Positions 25,967-33,317 of a DNA stretch of 64,000 bases are shown piece by piece; the first letter of the stretch is position 1; each line of letters begins with the position of its first letter. Origin of the DNA: BOKV01 sp041739465 (lineage in GTDB: Bacteria > Pseudomonadota > Alphaproteobacteria > Rhizobiales > Rhizobiaceae). The position numbers and the translations under genes are program-made. Where the stretch lies: contig JBGSNX010000045.1 of NCBI GenBank assembly GCA_041739465.1, positions 1 to 64,000 on the forward strand, written 5' to 3'. The notes under the pieces were generated by a model that did no database searches, had not been told where the DNA came from, and was given only the letters and a program-made list of their open reading frames with translations.

Positions 25967-26920
25967 ATGGCATTTGCAATCAACCGGCTGGCAATCATCG
26001 GTCAAGGCTTGATTGGCTCGTCGATCACCCGCGCGGTGCATGAGCGCAAACTGAACGTTGAAACTGTTGTGACCGATGCTTCGGGCGGTGTGCGCGACAG
26101 GGTGCGTGAGCTTGGTCTTGGTGCAGCCCGAATTGCCAACTCTGCCGCTGAAGCGGTTTCGGGTGCCGACCTTGTCATTGTGTGCGTGCCTGTTGGCCAG
26201 ATCGGCGCGGTCTGTGCTTCCATTGCAGAGGCGCTCAAGCCCTCTGCCATTGTCTCCGATGTCGGCTCGGTCAAGGTTTCTGCTGTCAATGACATGGTGC
26301 AAGCGTTGAGACCGGGCCAGCCGGTTGTCGGAGCCCATCCATTGGCAGGTACCGAGTTTTCCGGTCCTGATGCCGGCCTGCCGAAATTGTTTGTCGACCG
26401 CTGGTGCATTTTGACGCCACACGAAAATTGCCCCGTTGAAGCTGTAGAAGCAGTGCGCGATTTCTGGGTCCAGATCGGCTCGGATGTTGAGTTGATGACG
26501 CCTTTGCGCCATGACGAGGTGTTGTCGCTGACCAGCCATTTGCCGCATCTCATTGCGTATTCGATTTTCCACACGGCACTGCGGGACGAGCAGCGAAACA
26601 AGGATGAAGTCATCAAGTTTTCGGCTGGAGGATTTCGCGATTTCACGCGAATTGCGTCGTCAAATCCATCGATGTGGCGTGACATTTTCATCGCCAATCG
26701 TGAACCGGTGCTTCGGGCGCTGGACGAATTTGCCAAGGATATCGCCCGCACCCGCACAGCTATTGAACAGGGCGATGGTGACATGCTTCTGGACCTGTTT
26801 TCAACCAGCCGACTTACCCGTCGCAGCCTGATCGAACGCGAGCATATTTCGGTTCGCAAGGCCAAGGAAAACCAGCCTGAAAAGCGCTTTCTGGCACGCC
26901 CCTACGCTTCTGACGAGTGA
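25967..26920 (+). CDS. tyrC: Prephenate/arogenate dehydrogenase family protein
   Basis: A 317-residue TyrA-type enzyme. The N-terminal NAD(P) motif is IIGQGLIGSSITRAV. The middle has VSDVGSVKVSAV, the catalytic His region VVGAHPLAGTEFSGPDAG, and SLTSHLPHLIAYSIF, ending with a helical dimerisation domain. There is no chorismate mutase or ACT domain. It oxidatively decarboxylates prephenate or arogenate for tyrosine synthesis, with the upstream aminotransferase completing the route. The gene name is by family; substrate preference is not visible. Confidence 0.92.
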   Translation: MAFAINRLAIIGQGLIGSSITRAVHERKLNVETVVTDASGGVRDRVRELGLGAARIANSAAEAVSGADLVIVCVPVGQIGAVCASIAEALKPSAIVSDVGSVKVSAVNDMVQALRPGQPVVGAHPLAGTEFSGPDAGLPKLFVDRWCILTPHENCPVEAVEAVRDFWVQIGSDVELMTPLRHDEVLSLTSHLPHLIAYSIFHTALRDEQRNKDEVIKFSAGGFRDFTRIASSNPSMWRDIFIANREPVLRALDEFAKDIARTRTAIEQGDGDMLLDLFSTSRLTRRSLIEREHISVRKAKENQPEKRFLARPYASDE

Positions 26921-26924
26921 TTGC

Positions 26925-27920
26925 TCACCAAAGTGGCGGCAGCTCCCCCAAGGGCAGAAAGCCAATGCTGAGCCGGCTTCTTCGGATGGACAGCTTGATA
27001 TTGCGGCTCTTGGCATCCGCCTGAGGGTTGTCGGGCTTGATGGCATCCAGCAGTGAAGCGATGTTGGAAATGGTCTCGCTTTCCTGTGGAAGCAACTGGA
27101 TGAAAAACGCCGCCAGAAGCCTTAATTCACTGGCTGCAACGGTAATGTCGCCGTCGACAATGCCATCCTTGTCCACCGACAGCGGGCCTGAAAGTTCCAG
27201 CCGCCCGCCGTCCTTCGGCTCCAGCAGGAGGCTTCTCAATTCACCCTTCGCGCCGTACTCGCGAATGTGCTCGATTGGCAACGCGCCGGGCCGAAGCTGC
27301 GCCTGAAAACTCTCGATCTCAAAATCCGCCGAAAACCCGAGAGCCGGAAAACGTGCTGCGTCATCCCGCATGGCAACAACCGAAAGCGCCACATCCACAG
27401 CATCGGTTTTCTGCGGGGACATTCGTGCATGAAGCTGGAAGTCATCAGCCTTGGCTAGGGTCTGCGCGCCGGCGCTGCCAAACCCTTCTGACAATACCGG
27501 TTGACCGATCTCGACAGAGACGCGGCTCAGGCCTGAAAGGTTGGCGCGGCCACTTGCCCGCAGATTTTCCCAGCCAAGTTGAAAGCGCTGGCCATCGGGC
27601 AATTGCAAATCTGCAGGGCCGTCAATTTCCGCGACCAGAAAACCGGGGTTGTAAAGCTGCGCTGCTGACCTGAATGCTCCCGCCGAATAGGTACCGCCGC
27701 GCGGTGGAGAAAAGGCGATGCTCGTGCAATGGATGCCCAACCGGAATGGAAAGCCTTCGACCCGCCTTCCGGCACAATTCAGATTTCCGCCCTTTTTGGC
27801 AATGTTCGCCTCGATCTGAGCAGATTTTGCGGTCATCTCATCTGCCGCCCAACGCCATCCAAAGACAAAGCCGAAGCCCAGTAGCAGCAGGAATACAAGA
27901 AAGCCGATGGTGCGTTTCAT
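26925..27920 (-). CDS. DUF2125 domain-containing protein
   Basis: A 331-residue protein started at ATG 27920. The N-terminus, KRTIGFLVFLLLLGFGFVFGW, is an uncleaved signal anchor, so the body is probably periplasmic. Conserved DUF2125 features follow: CAGRRVEGFPFRLGIHCTSI (Cys pair) and repeated beta-rich segments such as LQLPDGQRFQLGWENLRAS. It is convergent with tyrC (4-base gap) and divergent from the ChaC-like gene. The family is alphaproteobacterial and uncharacterised; I cannot assign a role. Confidence 0.83.
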   Translation of the reverse strand: MKRTIGFLVFLLLLGFGFVFGWRWAADEMTAKSAQIEANIAKKGGNLNCAGRRVEGFPFRLGIHCTSIAFSPPRGGTYSAGAFRSAAQLYNPGFLVAEIDGPADLQLPDGQRFQLGWENLRASGRANLSGLSRVSVEIGQPVLSEGFGSAGAQTLAKADDFQLHARMSPQKTDAVDVALSVVAMRDDAARFPALGFSADFEIESFQAQLRPGALPIEHIREYGAKGELRSLLLEPKDGGRLELSGPLSVDKDGIVDGDITVAASELRLLAAFFIQLLPQESETISNIASLLDAIKPDNPQADAKSRNIKLSIRRSRLSIGFLPLGELPPLW

Positions 27921-27994
27921 GGAAGCATCCCCTGGATGTTTTTGGTTGCCGGTTTTTGGTGTAGTCGATTTGAAGTGATTGCGGGAGACGTGAT

Positions 27995-28543
27995 TTGGCC
28001 GATGATTTCTGGGTCTTTGGTTATGGGTCGCTGATGTGGAACCCTGGATTTGCGACAATTGGCACCCGTCCTGCGGTCATGCACGGGGTTCACCGGGCGT
28101 TGTGTGTCCACTCACATGTCTATCGGGGTACCCCTGAAAAACCTGGACTTGTGCTTGGGCTGGACCGTGGCGGTTGCTGCCGGGGGGTCGCCTTGCAAGT
28201 TGCCGGAGGCGAGCGCGATGCAGTGCTTGGATATTTGCGCGACCGCGAACTGGTTACCAGCGTTTATCGGGAAATCTGGCGCAAAATACGCTTCAGTGAC
28301 GGCAGTGAAGGCAAGGCAGTGGTGTATGCGGTTGACCGAGAACATGCCCAATATGCCGGGAAACTGTCGGATGCAGACATCGCCCGCATCGTCCTGAATG
28401 GAGAAGGACGCTCCGGTCGCAACATCGACTATGTTGCCAACACGGTCTTGCACCTGCGCGAAAACGGCATCTTCGATCCGCACCTTGAAGCGGTCATGAC
28501 TGCCCTGGATGCGGCATTGGCGGCTGCTGCGTTCAGTGCCTGA
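27995..28543 (+). CDS. Gamma-glutamylcyclotransferase (ChaC family)
   Basis: A 182-residue protein whose N-terminus FWVFGYGSLMWNPGF is the substrate-binding YGSL motif of the ChaC/GGCT fold. Later GYLRDRELVTSVY supplies the catalytic-type acidic residue. It would cleave the gamma-glutamyl group of glutathione to 5-oxoproline and Cys-Gly. The start is TTG 27995 with GGGAGA upstream; no ATG exists in frame near the conserved start. The last 11 bases overlap convergent plsC. Confidence 0.9.
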   Translation: MADDFWVFGYGSLMWNPGFATIGTRPAVMHGVHRALCVHSHVYRGTPEKPGLVLGLDRGGCCRGVALQVAGGERDAVLGYLRDRELVTSVYREIWRKIRFSDGSEGKAVVYAVDREHAQYAGKLSDADIARIVLNGEGRSGRNIDYVANTVLHLRENGIFDPHLEAVMTALDAALAAAAFSA

Positions 28544-29294
28544 ACTTTGCTGCTGTCGGCGGCGGGTTCGGTCCGTTGGCGGCTTCGTGCAACAGGCGGG
28601 TGGTTGCTGATTCGATCTTGTCCTGCAATTGGCCTGAGAACTCTTCGCGCGACATTCCGGGCTCGATCGGCGGCAGGAATTCCATGACAATGGTGCCGGG
28701 ATGGACCAGCAGCGAGCCCTTTGGCCAATACAGTCCCGAGTTCAGCGCAATGGGCAATATGGTGGCACCCAACGCATCGTACAAATGGGTGATGCCGTAT
28801 TTGTATTTTGGTGCAGCGCCTGGCTTTGTGCGTGTGCCTTCGGGATAAATTACGATGTTTCGCCCTTCATGGTATTGCGGAGCCGAATTTTTTGCCATCG
28901 AGGCCAGCGCTTCACTGCCCTTGCCCCGATCCACCGGCACCACATTCATCTTGGCCATGTACCAGCCAAACAGCGGCACGCGCATCAATTCACGCTTCAG
29001 GATGAAGCTTGGATCGTCAAAAAACAGCAGTGTCGTGTAGGTTTCCCAGTTGGACTGGTGCTTTGAGGCAACCAGAAACGGGCGTCCGCGTGGAATGTTC
29101 TCAAGCCCGCGAAACTCGTACTTCGAGCCGATGACCAGCGCCTGCAGCCACAAGTGCGATTTTGCCCAAAGCCGCACGATCCGCCATGCGGTCGGCCGGT
29201 CCAGGAAGAAATAGACCGGCGTCCAGAAAATCATCTGGAGGGCATTCGACAGGTAATAGAGAATTTGAAAAACGATTGAACGCAGAAGAATCAC
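28533..29294 (-). CDS. plsC: 1-acyl-sn-glycerol-3-phosphate acyltransferase
   Basis: A 253-residue PlsC-type membrane acyltransferase. The catalytic block is ASKHQSNWETYTTL (His-x4-Glu rather than the textbook His-x4-Asp, a variant I recall in many proteobacterial members). The substrate block is YPEGTRTKPG, preceded by MNVVPVDRGKG. One or two N-terminal helices (IVFQILYYLSNALQMIFWTPVYFFL) anchor it. It acylates lysophosphatidate to phosphatidate for phospholipid synthesis. The gap up to 29385 contains the palindrome GGCAATTGCC. Confidence 0.92.
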   Translation of the reverse strand: MILLRSIVFQILYYLSNALQMIFWTPVYFFLDRPTAWRIVRLWAKSHLWLQALVIGSKYEFRGLENIPRGRPFLVASKHQSNWETYTTLLFFDDPSFILKRELMRVPLFGWYMAKMNVVPVDRGKGSEALASMAKNSAPQYHEGRNIVIYPEGTRTKPGAAPKYKYGITHLYDALGATILPIALNSGLYWPKGSLLVHPGTIVMEFLPPIEPGMSREEFSGQLQDKIESATTRLLHEAANGPNPPPTAAKFRH

Positions 29295-29384
29295 GCAATT
29301 GTTCCCGGCTCGGTGCTTTGAAACCGGACCATAAATTGAAATTGCAATAAGGCAATTGCCCCGAACGTGCTTGTGGCTTGGGCC

Positions 29385-30119
29385 TTACATCGCCAGTGCG
29401 CTGGCTAGGGCCACGCGGTTGGTCTTTTCGCGCACGCCAAGGCGCAGGACAGCAGCAAGATACTTGGCATATTCGGGCAGCAGGACATTGATCGTGGTTA
29501 TGTCAGCAAACAACCGGGACATGGCCGACTGTGCTGATTTGGCCTCGTAAGGGATGATGGTTGCAGAGGGCAATTTGCGCTGAAACTCGATGAGGCTTCG
29601 CGGCATGTGATAATCGCTGGTGACGACAATCAGCGAATTGAAGCCATTCATGCGCGCCCAATTTGATGCCTGCTCGGCATTGCCGACCGTATCCAGCGCC
29701 GCAGTGTCGATGTCCACACAGCAATCAAACATGGACTTGCTGCCCTTGACGGCGCGGCGGATGTCAGCGCTGGAGCTTTCCGGATGAGCGCCGCTGATCA
29801 AAAGTCTTTTGGCCTTGCCATCCTGCAGCAATTCAATGGCTGTCTCGATCCGCGCCTTGCCGCCTGTCAAAACGACAATACCGTCAACCGGGGAGTTGAC
29901 GTTGCCATAGGCCAGCCTGTCGATTTCGGAGAGATAGAGAAAGAAGCCGGCCGCAAGAACCGCAAAGATAACAAGGGCACCCAGTGACAGCCTGCGCACA
30001 AGCTTTCCGGCAGCGCCAAATGCACTGGTCCTCAAATTCCCGGAATGCTCCGGTGAGCTTGTGACTGCGTGGTCTGCCAATGCGTTCCCTACAGTTTCAA
30101 ACTTACGAAAACGAACCAT
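29385..30119 (-). CDS. YdcF/ElyC-like DUF218 membrane protein
   Basis: A 244-residue protein with one membrane helix (about 43-64, LSLGALVIFAVLAAGFFLYL) and a periplasmic DUF218 domain: DGIVVLTGGKARIETAIELL, LLISGAHPESSSADIRRA, DTVGNAEQASNWARMNGF, and VVTSDYHMPRSLIEFQ. ElyC/SanA relatives influence envelope integrity and undecaprenyl-phosphate use. It lies upstream of plsC and downstream of ftsX on the same strand, an envelope-oriented set. The exact role is unknown. Confidence 0.86.
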   Translation of the reverse strand: MVRFRKFETVGNALADHAVTSSPEHSGNLRTSAFGAAGKLVRRLSLGALVIFAVLAAGFFLYLSEIDRLAYGNVNSPVDGIVVLTGGKARIETAIELLQDGKAKRLLISGAHPESSSADIRRAVKGSKSMFDCCVDIDTAALDTVGNAEQASNWARMNGFNSLIVVTSDYHMPRSLIEFQRKLPSATIIPYEAKSAQSAMSRLFADITTINVLLPEYAKYLAAVLRLGVREKTNRVALASALAM

Positions 30120-30213
30120 ATTAGAGGATCACGGCATCGCAATGGCAAGCACGTAAAAGTGAAATGCTGTGCAAGCAGTACACGCTGACGCTGCAATTTG
30201 ACTCTCTTTTCGA

Positions 30214-31263
30214 TCAATCAGGGCGTTTTGCCGCCGAAATTGCGGTCTCAAGTCCACCGACATGGGCAAGCACGGTGTGGCGAGACGTTGCAGCGACGAG
30301 GAATGCGATCAGCCCGACAATGGCTGCAATACCGACAAAACCAAGCCAGCCGATGGCAAAACTGCCAAAAAGAGCTGTTACCTGGTCGCCCTGCGGAGTT
30401 GCCCGGCTGGCCTGCGACCACAAGCCGAGGGCGATGAACAATGCTGCTGCCAGCCCGCCGCCTGATGCGGCGCCGCGAAAGGCCAATATCAGGAAATGCC
30501 GCTGGAACTCACGGGCAATGAAGCGGTTGTCCGCGCCCACAAAATGCAGCACCTCGACAATATCCTTATTGCCAGCCATCGCACCCCGGGTTGCGAACAC
30601 AACAATCAGCATGGTGGCGGCCAGCACGAGAATGAGGATTGAGACGCCGATGACAATGGTTGTCCAAGCCATGGCCACCAGACGGTCAACCCAGGCCCGG
30701 TGGTCATCAAGGGTCGCACCGGGTATCTTGTCTGCAAGCGCCTTGCGTATTGCCTCGAAGTCCGGTCGCGCGCCAGGGCTAACCTCAACCGTAAGCAGGC
30801 GCGGTACTGGCAGTTCATTGATATCGAGCCCGGTTCCAAGCCATGGCTCCAACAACCTTGCGGTCTGCGCCTGATCCAGAACCGTAACTTTGCCAATGCC
30901 CTCAAAGGTCAGTATCAACCGGCTCGCCTCGCGCAACGCATCTTCCATGCCGCCGTCTTCGAACGGCTTGATCTGGATGGTGATCTCGCGGGCAATGTCG
31001 GTCTGCCAACGGGTAGCGGTATCGCTTACGCTTGATACTGCACCAAAGGTCAGGCAGGCGAGAAACGACATGATTGCAATGACAACGGCAAGCGCCTGAC
31101 CGGCAACACCTTCTCGCGGCACAATGTTGCGACCGCTTCGCAGATTGTAGCGCTGCTGCCGCGCTGCGGCAGAATTGGCTGTCTGATCGGCACCGCTTGC
31201 CTGCGCGCCGCCTTGCGGCGGTGTCCTGGTGCTCTTGGCGTTTCCTTCGGCTGGCTCAGTCAT
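30214..31263 (-). CDS. ftsX: Cell division protein FtsX (ABC transporter permease)
   Basis: A 349-residue permease with a cytoplasmic N-terminal tail, a first helix GQALAVVIAIMSFLACLTFGA, a periplasmic loop containing ITIQIKPFEDGGMEDALREA and GPGLDINEL-like segments (GTGLDINELPVPRLLTVEV), and three C-terminal helices. ATG 31263 overlaps the end of ftsE by eight bases. FtsEX couples ATP hydrolysis at the division site to activation of peptidoglycan hydrolases. No hydrolase or adaptor gene is directly attached here. Confidence 0.93.
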   Translation of the reverse strand: MTEPAEGNAKSTRTPPQGGAQASGADQTANSAAARQQRYNLRSGRNIVPREGVAGQALAVVIAIMSFLACLTFGAVSSVSDTATRWQTDIAREITIQIKPFEDGGMEDALREASRLILTFEGIGKVTVLDQAQTARLLEPWLGTGLDINELPVPRLLTVEVSPGARPDFEAIRKALADKIPGATLDDHRAWVDRLVAMAWTTIVIGVSILILVLAATMLIVVFATRGAMAGNKDIVEVLHFVGADNRFIAREFQRHFLILAFRGAASGGGLAAALFIALGLWSQASRATPQGDQVTALFGSFAIGWLGFVGIAAIVGLIAFLVAATSRHTVLAHVGGLETAISAAKRPD

Positions 31264-31960
31264 AAATTTGCAGCCGCCCCTCATTGAGCACCAGACGGCG
31301 GGCATTGAACTGGTCCATAAGTGCAAGGTCATGCGTGGCGATGACGACGGACGTCCCGGAGCGGTGCAACTCGATGAACAGGCGCAGCAAGCGACGAGCC
31401 AACGGCGGATCGACATTGCCGGTCGGCTCGTCTGCCAACAGCACGCTTGGCTGGTCAATCAATGCACGGGCGATCGCCGCCCGCTGCTTTTCTCCGCCTG
31501 AAAGGACCGGTGGCAGCACATGCATACGGTCGCCCAGACCGACCCATTTGAGCAGTTCTGTCACGTCGTGACGATAGCTGACTTCTTCCTTGCCGCGCAC
31601 AACCAGTGGCAATGCGACATTTTCATAGGTCGTGAGGTGGTCTAGCAGCCGGAAATCCTGAAAGACGATGCCGATCTTTCTGCGGATTGAAGGCATGTCA
31701 TGGCGGGTGATCTGGGAGGCTTCCTTGCCGAAAAGGCTGACAAGACCTCGGGTCGGCTTCAGCGACAGCAACATCAAACGCAACAGGCTGGTCTTGCCGG
31801 CACCCGACGGGCCGGTCAAGAACTGGAACGTTTTCGGTGCGACCTCGAAGCTGAGATCGCTGAGGACTTCCGGCCCCACGCCATAGCGCAGGCCGACATT
31901 CTCAAATCTGATCAAGGCCGGACCCAGGTTGAATTTCGGGCGACATGCCCCCGTCACCAT
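31256..31960 (-). CDS. ftsE: Cell division ATP-binding protein FtsE
   Basis: A 234-residue ABC ATPase: Walker A GPSGAGKTSLL, Q-loop FQDFRLLDHLT, signature LSGGEKQRAAIARAL, Walker B VLLADEPTGN and switch His in IATHDLAL. Two starts are possible: ATG 31960, or TTG 31915, which begins exactly at the conserved LIRFENVGLRYG. The second would put the TTAA-type box at 31963-31988 about 50-70 bases upstream, a more natural promoter distance. It works with FtsX at the divisome. Confidence 0.93.
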   Translation of the reverse strand: MVTGACRPKFNLGPALIRFENVGLRYGVGPEVLSDLSFEVAPKTFQFLTGPSGAGKTSLLRLMLLSLKPTRGLVSLFGKEASQITRHDMPSIRRKIGIVFQDFRLLDHLTTYENVALPLVVRGKEEVSYRHDVTELLKWVGLGDRMHVLPPVLSGGEKQRAAIARALIDQPSVLLADEPTGNVDPPLARRLLRLFIELHRSGTSVVIATHDLALMDQFNARRLVLNEGRLQIYD

Positions 31961-31962
31961 GC

Positions 31963-31988
31963 GTTAATCATGGTTAACAGTGCTTTAA
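31963..31988. promoter_or_regulatory. Candidate CtrA-binding region between ftsE and zinc-ribbon gene
   Basis: GTTAATCATGGTTAAC (31963-31978) reads TTAACCAT on the minus strand, a described CtrA half-site form. It overlaps TTAA-N7-TTAA (31974-31988, spacer CAGTGCT), the full CtrA consensus. The box lies in the divergent gap between ftsE and the gene at 32060. Binding is inferred from the sequence only. Confidence 0.45.
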
Positions 31989-32059
31989 GACTTTTTCAGT
32001 ACCCGATTCCAGGCGGCGTGAAAAACGCCAAACAGCGCAACAGGCACCGGGAGTTCGAC

Positions 32060-32725
32060 ATGGCGCGGTTCATTGCCGATTCCTGTCCCAAATGCGACTT
32101 CAATTCCGGTCGTGCCACAAGGCCCATCCTTTGTGACAATGGGCTGATGCGGTGCGACAATTGCGGTGGTACCTGGCGCAGCCTTGGTTCTGCGGCCATT
32201 CCGGCGATGCAACCGGCCATACGCACGCCTTCGCCGATTTTGGAAGGTGCGGCGCTTCCTTCGGTCTTGCATTCCGGCCTTCATGCTGTCCAGCAGTCCA
32301 TCGCAGGCCAATCGGTCAGGTTCTCGCAATGGCTGTTCGCCGGATGCATCGCACTTTGCAGTGCGGCGGTTGTGATAGCGGTATTGCAGTTCGATTTTGC
32401 CGGATCGGCAGTTGGCCTTTCCAATTCACCGGTTGAAATCACCGCAGTCAATGTGCGCCAAATGCAGCGCGACGGACAAATTGCGGTTCAGGTCGAAGGG
32501 CGCATAATCAACCGTTCCAAGAACCGCATGCCAGTAAGCGAGGTCAGCATTGTCCTGACACAGGCCAAGGGACACAAGGTCTACTCCTGGAGGCATCGCC
32601 CGGCGATTGCATTTCTTGAGCCGGGACAATCCTTTCGTTTTTCCACCGCCAATGGCAATGTTCCGGAATTGGCCAGCAAGGTCGAAATCCGTTCCGGCGC
32701 GGCGGTTTCCAGCGCCCGCATATGA
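32060..32725 (+). CDS. MJ0042-type zinc-ribbon membrane protein
   Basis: A 221-residue protein. The N-terminus MARFIADSCPKCDFNSG with CDNCGGTW makes a CxxC...CxxC zinc ribbon of the MJ0042/zinc-finger-like type (about residues 9-36). One helix, LFAGCIALCSAAVVIAVLQF, follows near 95-115, and the remainder is a DUF3426-like domain with VEGRIINRSKNRMPV and FLEPGQSFRFS. It is probably a membrane protein with a cytoplasmic zinc ribbon and a periplasmic beta domain. It is divergent from ftsE and upstream of hpt. Function is unknown. Confidence 0.82.
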   Translation: MARFIADSCPKCDFNSGRATRPILCDNGLMRCDNCGGTWRSLGSAAIPAMQPAIRTPSPILEGAALPSVLHSGLHAVQQSIAGQSVRFSQWLFAGCIALCSAAVVIAVLQFDFAGSAVGLSNSPVEITAVNVRQMQRDGQIAVQVEGRIINRSKNRMPVSEVSIVLTQAKGHKVYSWRHRPAIAFLEPGQSFRFSTANGNVPELASKVEIRSGAAVSSARI

Positions 32726-32751
32726 TTTGTTGACTGAGGGGACCCTGCCGC

Positions 32752-33294
32752 ATGCCTATTGTCAGACACAAGAAAATCGAGGTTTTGTTCAGCGCCGAGC
32801 AAATTGCACGGCGAAATCATGAACTGGCCGAGGAAATAGCGCTCGGCGAACTCAAGAACATCATCGTGATTTCGATCCTGAAGGGTTCCTTTGTTTTTGC
32901 AGCCGATTTGATCCGGGCACTGCATTCGGCAGGCTTGGCGCCGGAAGTCGAATTCATTTCGGTTTCCAGCTATGGCGGGGGAACCGAAGCCGGTGAAATC
33001 AGATTGCTGCGCGATGTCGAAACGGAAGTGGGCGGACGCGACGTTTTGCTGATCGACGACATTCTGGAATCGGGTAACACGCTCAAGTTCACCCGTGACC
33101 TGATGCTCTCGCGCGGTGCAAACAGGGTTGCCATTGTTGCGCTGCTCGACAAGGGCATGAAGCGCAAGGCGGAAGTTACTGCCGACTATGTCGGCTTCCA
33201 ATGTCCGGATAAATTTGTCGTCGGTTACGGAATGGATGTCGGCCACGCTTTCCGCGAGCTTCCGTTTGTCGGCGTCGTCACCGGCGACGCTTGA
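32752..33294 (+). CDS. hpt: Hypoxanthine phosphoribosyltransferase
   Basis: A 180-residue type I phosphoribosyltransferase. The PRPP-binding loop is VLLIDDILESGNTL. The flexible loop region is VEFISVSSYGGGTEAGEI, and the purine-binding segment is YVGFQCPDKFVVGYGMD with the usual Lys and Asp. It salvages hypoxanthine and guanine to IMP and GMP in the cytoplasm. It is 26 bases after the zinc-ribbon gene on the same strand and convergent with the TIGR02302 gene. Confidence 0.94.
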   Translation: MPIVRHKKIEVLFSAEQIARRNHELAEEIALGELKNIIVISILKGSFVFAADLIRALHSAGLAPEVEFISVSSYGGGTEAGEIRLLRDVETEVGGRDVLLIDDILESGNTLKFTRDLMLSRGANRVAIVALLDKGMKRKAEVTADYVGFQCPDKFVVGYGMDVGHAFRELPFVGVVTGDA

Positions 33295-33317
33295 CCTTCC
33301 CCTCTGGATTCTGATCG

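Noticed and set aside
29340..29360. AATTGC/GCAATT and GGCAATTGCC palindromes before plsC
   Set aside because: Words of this type occur at several places in the window and are short; no operator can be argued.
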